NCBI RefSeq assembly: GCF_003119115.1 | Contig: NZ_CP022364.1 | Coordinates: 2,804,001 to 2,868,000, forward strand | Origin: Azospirillum sp. TSH58 | GTDB taxonomy: Bacteria; Pseudomonadota; Alphaproteobacteria; Azospirillales; Azospirillaceae | Length of the DNA: 64,000 nucleotides | Direction of reading: 5' to 3' | Part shown: positions 61,130-64,000 of the stretch, in pieces | How positions within the stretch are numbered: the first letter of the stretch is position 1 | Layout of the letters: the number at the start of each line of letters is the position of its first letter | The notes under the pieces: model-generated | Database searches by the model: none | The model's input: only the letters and a program-made list of their open reading frames with translations | Told to the model about the DNA's origin: nothing | Made by a program: the position numbers and the translations under genes

Positions 61130-62002
61130 TCAAGGCGTCCCGGCGGGACGCTCCGCCGTCCGGTCGGTCTTGCGGGCGGCGGTGAGATGGACGACGACCC
61201 CGCCGAATCCGCTGTCGGTCTCCAGCCGGACGGGCAGGGGCGGGCCGGCCCCCTCCACCGGGGCGATCCAGAGATCGACGGGTGGGCGTTCCTCCCGGCC
61301 TCCGCCGCGCTGCCAGAAGGCTTGGCGCGGCGTGCGCTCGTAACCGGCGATCGGCTTGTGGGACACCCGGCATTGCCGCGCCGCGCCGGAGAACACCGAA
61401 TGGCGCGACGTTCCCACCATGGTCATTCCCCGGTCCGTGAAGATCATGTCGTAGCGGCGGCGCCCGTCATAGATGGGCACCGTGCGCTGGCATCCCTCGC
61501 CATGCAGCCCGGCCAACAGCATCTCCAGGACGCCGCTCAGCGGATCGCGGGTCTGTCGGGTGAGATCCTGGGGAACGGGGTCGCGGTCCTCCTCCTCCGG
61601 GGGCGGGGAGACCTGTGTGCGGACGCTGCCGTCCGCGGCGTAATCCAGGGTGACGGTCCGGGGGGAGCCGCGCAGGACGCCGGACTGGGTGTGGCGGATC
61701 GGGGCGACGCCATCGGGGCGGACCGTGCCGACGCTGAGCGATTGGGTTTCCCAGGGAAAAAGACGCCCCAGAAAGCCGTCCGTCGCGGCGTTGACCTGGA
61801 CGCTGTATCGGCCTTCGGTCAGGGTCAGCTCCGCCCGCGCGTCGAGCACGGCAACGCCGCCGACATGGACGCGGTAGTCCAAGTGCCAGCGCTGCGCCTG
61901 GGCGGGCAGGGGGAGCAGCCCGGCGAGCGCCGCGCACAGCCCGGCCGCGAGGGCGGCAGAGGGAAGTCTGGCGGGAAGCGCGGTCCGGTGCGTCATGTCC
62001 AT
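61130..62002 (-). CDS. DUF3108 family exported protein
   Basis: 290 residues. A signal peptide (LPSAALAAGLCAALAGLLPLPAQAQ) is followed by the DUF3108 domain, a beta-rich periplasmic fold (WHLDYRVHVGGVAVLDARAE, FPWETQSLS, TVPIYDGRRRYDMIF). Function unknown; such proteins are found near outer-membrane biogenesis genes in proteobacteria. It is 4 bp from the convergent hypothetical gene. Start 62002 or 61996. Confidence 0.85.
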   Translation of the reverse strand: MDMTHRTALPARLPSAALAAGLCAALAGLLPLPAQAQRWHLDYRVHVGGVAVLDARAELTLTEGRYSVQVNAATDGFLGRLFPWETQSLSVGTVRPDGVAPIRHTQSGVLRGSPRTVTLDYAADGSVRTQVSPPPEEEDRDPVPQDLTRQTRDPLSGVLEMLLAGLHGEGCQRTVPIYDGRRRYDMIFTDRGMTMVGTSRHSVFSGAARQCRVSHKPIAGYERTPRQAFWQRGGGREERPPVDLWIAPVEGAGPPLPVRLETDSGFGGVVVHLTAARKTDRTAERPAGTP

Positions 62003-62161
62003 GGGCTCATCGGGGGCTCCGGGCGGAAGGGTTTCTTTGATATTGGTGTGAAACAGGTGCTTGACAGGAGGGGGCGGGGCCTTTAGAAACCCGCCTCACC
62101 GCAGCGGCGGCAACGACGCGACAGCGAAACGAGCCTGATGCCGACGCGGTTTTACTGGGAT

Positions 62162-62236
62162 GGGCGCATAGCTCAGCGGGAGAGCACACCCTTCACACGG
62201 GTGGGGTCGTAGGTTCAATCCCTACTGCGCCCACCA
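62162..62236 (+). tRNA. tRNA-Val(CAC), copy 1
   Basis: A 75-nt cloverleaf: acceptor GGGCGCA/TGCGCCC, D-stem GCTC/GAGC, anticodon stem CACCC/GGGTG with loop TTCACAC (anticodon CAC, reading GTG Val), T-arm GTAGG-TTCAATC-CCTAC, and an encoded CCA end. Identical to copy 2. Confidence 0.97.
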
Positions 62237-62368
62237 TCCCAAAGTCCGGTGGTTCATGGGCTTTGCGGATGGTACCATCCCTTCCACCACAAGGGCCGGT
62301 CAGGATCGGGGTCCATCGGGCCTCGCGTTGCCGTCTCCGCGGTGCGTCAGCGGTTGTTTCTTTGGGAT

Positions 62369-62443
62369 GGGCGCATAGCTCAGCGGGAGAGCACACCCTT
62401 CACACGGGTGGGGTCGTAGGTTCAATCCCTACTGCGCCCACCA
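62369..62443 (+). tRNA. tRNA-Val(CAC), copy 2
   Basis: Identical over all 75 nt to the copy at 62162-62236, with encoded CCA. The two are 132 bp apart and share flanking bases (GGGAT before, ATCCCAAA overlapping the CCA end), so the duplication unit is slightly larger than the mature tRNA. Confidence 0.97.
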
Positions 62444-62675
62444 TCCCAAACACCGCCCCTTCTCCGAAACATCGTTGGAATTCGCCAGTAACAAGCCGTC
62501 GCCCCGGTTGCGCGACCATGTTCTGCGGCGTGAATACCACAAAAAACCTCCGCTCAATCGCGCGTGCCTTTTTGAGACGAACGCCGCCGCAGTTGATTCA
62601 GATCAGCTACAGCCTGAGGGGTTTTCGTCTATCGCTTCCAGCATCCGATTTGCTCAATCATCTGGAAGCAGTGAC

Positions 62676-62840
62676 ATGGAAGATACGCGCGTGACCCTTC
62701 TCGCCCTCGGCCTGCTGGTCGTGGCGCTCGTCGTGATCCTCGGTTCGGTGGTCCTGTCTCCGGCCACCCTGGTCCTCCTGGCCACGCTCGGCGCCTGGGT
62801 GAACCTGACCTATCTGGTCGCCGTCACGCTGATGCGTTGA
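62676..62840 (+). CDS. Small two-helix membrane protein
   Basis: 54 residues with two hydrophobic segments (TLLALGLLVVALVVILGSVV and LVLLATLGAWVNLTYLVAV) and almost no polar loops. The ATG is 232 bp after the second tRNA. A weak purine-rich site (GGAAGCAG) precedes it. Frame extends upstream to 62475, where it has no membrane-protein character. Function unknown; could be a toxin-like or accessory membrane protein. Confidence 0.55.
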   Translation: MEDTRVTLLALGLLVVALVVILGSVVLSPATLVLLATLGAWVNLTYLVAVTLMR

Positions 62841-63017
62841 CCCCGCCCGCGGGCGGGGCGGGCTTGGCGGCCCAATCCGCCCGCAGGTTCACCTGCAGGC
62901 CCACCTGCAGGATGGAAAAATTTCAAATTTGAGCGCTGCCGGTTAATTCCATGACTGGACAGCGCCGGGCCGGCGGTTTATCCCAGCGCCGTTTATGACG
63001 CCTGTGGAGCACCCGCC

Positions 63018-63908
63018 ATGACCTCCCTCGCCGCCGCCCGCCTGCCGGAGTCGGAACAGCCCCTGCCGGTCGTCCGCAGCGTGGACGATCTCCGCGCCCA
63101 GGTCTCCGCCTGGCATCGCGACGGCAAGACGGTGGCCCTGGTGCCGACCATGGGGGCCCTGCACGACGGCCATCTCGCCCTGGTGCGCCGCGCGCGCGAG
63201 CTGGCCGACCGGGTGGTCTCCAGCGTCTTCGTCAACCCGACCCAGTTCGCCCCGCACGAGGACTTCGACCGCTACCCGCGCGACGAGGCCGGGGATTCGC
63301 GCAAGCTCGCCTCGGCGGGCTGTCATCTGCTCTACGCCCCCACGGTGCGCGCAATGTATCCGGAGGGCTTCGCCACGGCCATCTCGGTCGGCGGCCCGGC
63401 GGAGGGGTTGTGCGGCACCTTCCGGCCCCAGATGTTCGGCGGCGTCGCCCTGGTCGTGACCAAGCTGTTCCTCCAGGCCCAGCCCGACGTGGCGGTGTTC
63501 GGGGAGAAGGATTACCAGCAGCTCATGGTCATCCGCCGTTTCGCCCGCGATCTCGACATCCCGGTGCGGGTGGAGGGGCTTCCGACGGTGCGCGAGACCG
63601 ACGGGCTCGCCATGTCCTCGCGCAACGCCTACCTGTCCGCAGACGAGCGCGCCCGCGCGCCGGAGCTGAACCGCGCGCTTCGCGACGCCGCCTCGGCGCT
63701 GGCCGGCGGCGCGGAGGCCGCCACGGTCCTGGAGGCGGTGCGGGCGCGCATCACCGCCGCCGGCTTCGGCTCCATCGACTATGTCGAGCTGCGCGACGCC
63801 GACACGCTGGCGCCGGTGACCCGCGCGGAGCGGCCGGCGCGCCTGCTGGCCGCCGCCTGGATGGGCAAGGCCCGCCTGATCGACAACGTGCCGGTCCTTC
63901 CGGCGTAA
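63018..63908 (+). CDS. panC: Pantoate-beta-alanine ligase
   Basis: 296 residues. Signatures PTMGALHDGHLALVRRAR (nucleotide-binding HIGH-like), FVNPTQFAPHEDFDRYPRD, FGEKDYQQLMVIRRF and MSSRNAYLSADERA are complete. It condenses pantoate and beta-alanine with ATP to make pantothenate for CoA. GGAG lies 9 bp upstream of the ATG. No panB or panD is in the window. It is the last gene before the right edge. Confidence 0.96.
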   Translation: MTSLAAARLPESEQPLPVVRSVDDLRAQVSAWHRDGKTVALVPTMGALHDGHLALVRRARELADRVVSSVFVNPTQFAPHEDFDRYPRDEAGDSRKLASAGCHLLYAPTVRAMYPEGFATAISVGGPAEGLCGTFRPQMFGGVALVVTKLFLQAQPDVAVFGEKDYQQLMVIRRFARDLDIPVRVEGLPTVRETDGLAMSSRNAYLSADERARAPELNRALRDAASALAGGAEAATVLEAVRARITAAGFGSIDYVELRDADTLAPVTRAERPARLLAAAWMGKARLIDNVPVLPA

Positions 63909-64000
63909 CCGCCGGCGTTCCATCCCCGGTTCGCACGCCTGCCCACGCCACGGGAAGCATCGCAGACCGGGCGTGGTGCCCTATACTCTCTGCCGAACCC

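Overview
The window is about 64 kb of very GC-rich DNA with strong third-position G/C bias, dense genes on both strands, and no phage, insertion sequence, CRISPR array or rRNA visible. The gene set points to a Rhodospirillales alphaproteobacterium, most likely Azospirillum or a close relative: an alphaproteobacterial-type receiver linker, a DUF29 protein, a CtrA-type TTAA-N7-TTAA site, a TRAP dicarboxylate-type transporter with a two-component system, and a fused TreS/maltokinase. The organism assignment is an inference from gene content.

Layout: 1-1606 holds the end of cysQ, a GNAT acetyltransferase and a bacteriohemerythrin. An AT-rich stretch (about 1750-1950) then precedes a 430-residue protein (1959-3251) that reads as a beta/gamma-crystallin-like front joined to an aerolysin-like pore-forming back. 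3432-14994 is an alpha-glucan/trehalose cluster on one strand (treS-mak fusion, glgB, glgX, a receiver protein, malQ). 15116-24692 is mixed: bacterioferritin, a TadE/G-like protein, a secreted lectin-like protein behind a second AT-rich patch, a PAS/degenerate exonuclease membrane protein, a YaiI/YqxD protein, ettA, a pentapeptide-repeat/PilZ protein and mlaA-mlaC. 25014-31041 is a methionine-cycle cluster: a perfect 16-bp palindrome, an ArsR/methyltransferase regulator (SahR-like), metF, a frameshifted DUF29 gene and metH.

31182-39826 carries a thioesterase, a secreted pentapeptide protein, a diguanylate cyclase, nitronate monooxygenase, a molybdopterin oxidoreductase, a solute-binding protein next to a chemoreceptor, and a PhnA/YjdM protein. 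39918-45817 is a complete TRAP transporter (dctM, dctQ, dctP) divergent from a sensor kinase/FixJ-type regulator pair. 45950-56374 includes another kinase, bfd with a possible Fur site, a hydrolase, an RlmM-like methyltransferase, a patatin, LysE and Lrp/AsnC, an exported rubredoxin, a second large pentapeptide protein and a DUF882 peptidase. 56460-59699 is glmU-glmS. The window closes with gph, a small protein behind a CtrA-type site, a DUF3108 protein, two identical tRNA-Val(CAC) genes, a 54-residue membrane protein and panC.

Functional links: the glucan genes form a branching/debranching/disproportionation set with a trehalose-maltose-maltose-1-phosphate entry, but no glgE, glgA or glgC is present here. 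The SahR-like gene, metF and metH form a methyl-cycle regulon. The TRAP genes and the adjacent two-component pair form one sensing-and-uptake unit. The most unusual items are the crystallin/aerolysin-like protein, the pentapeptide-PilZ fusion and its paralogue, the catalytically stripped exonuclease domain and the exported CX4C rubredoxin. Most protein coordinates include the stop codon; starts were adjusted where a ribosome-binding site or family length favoured an internal start.
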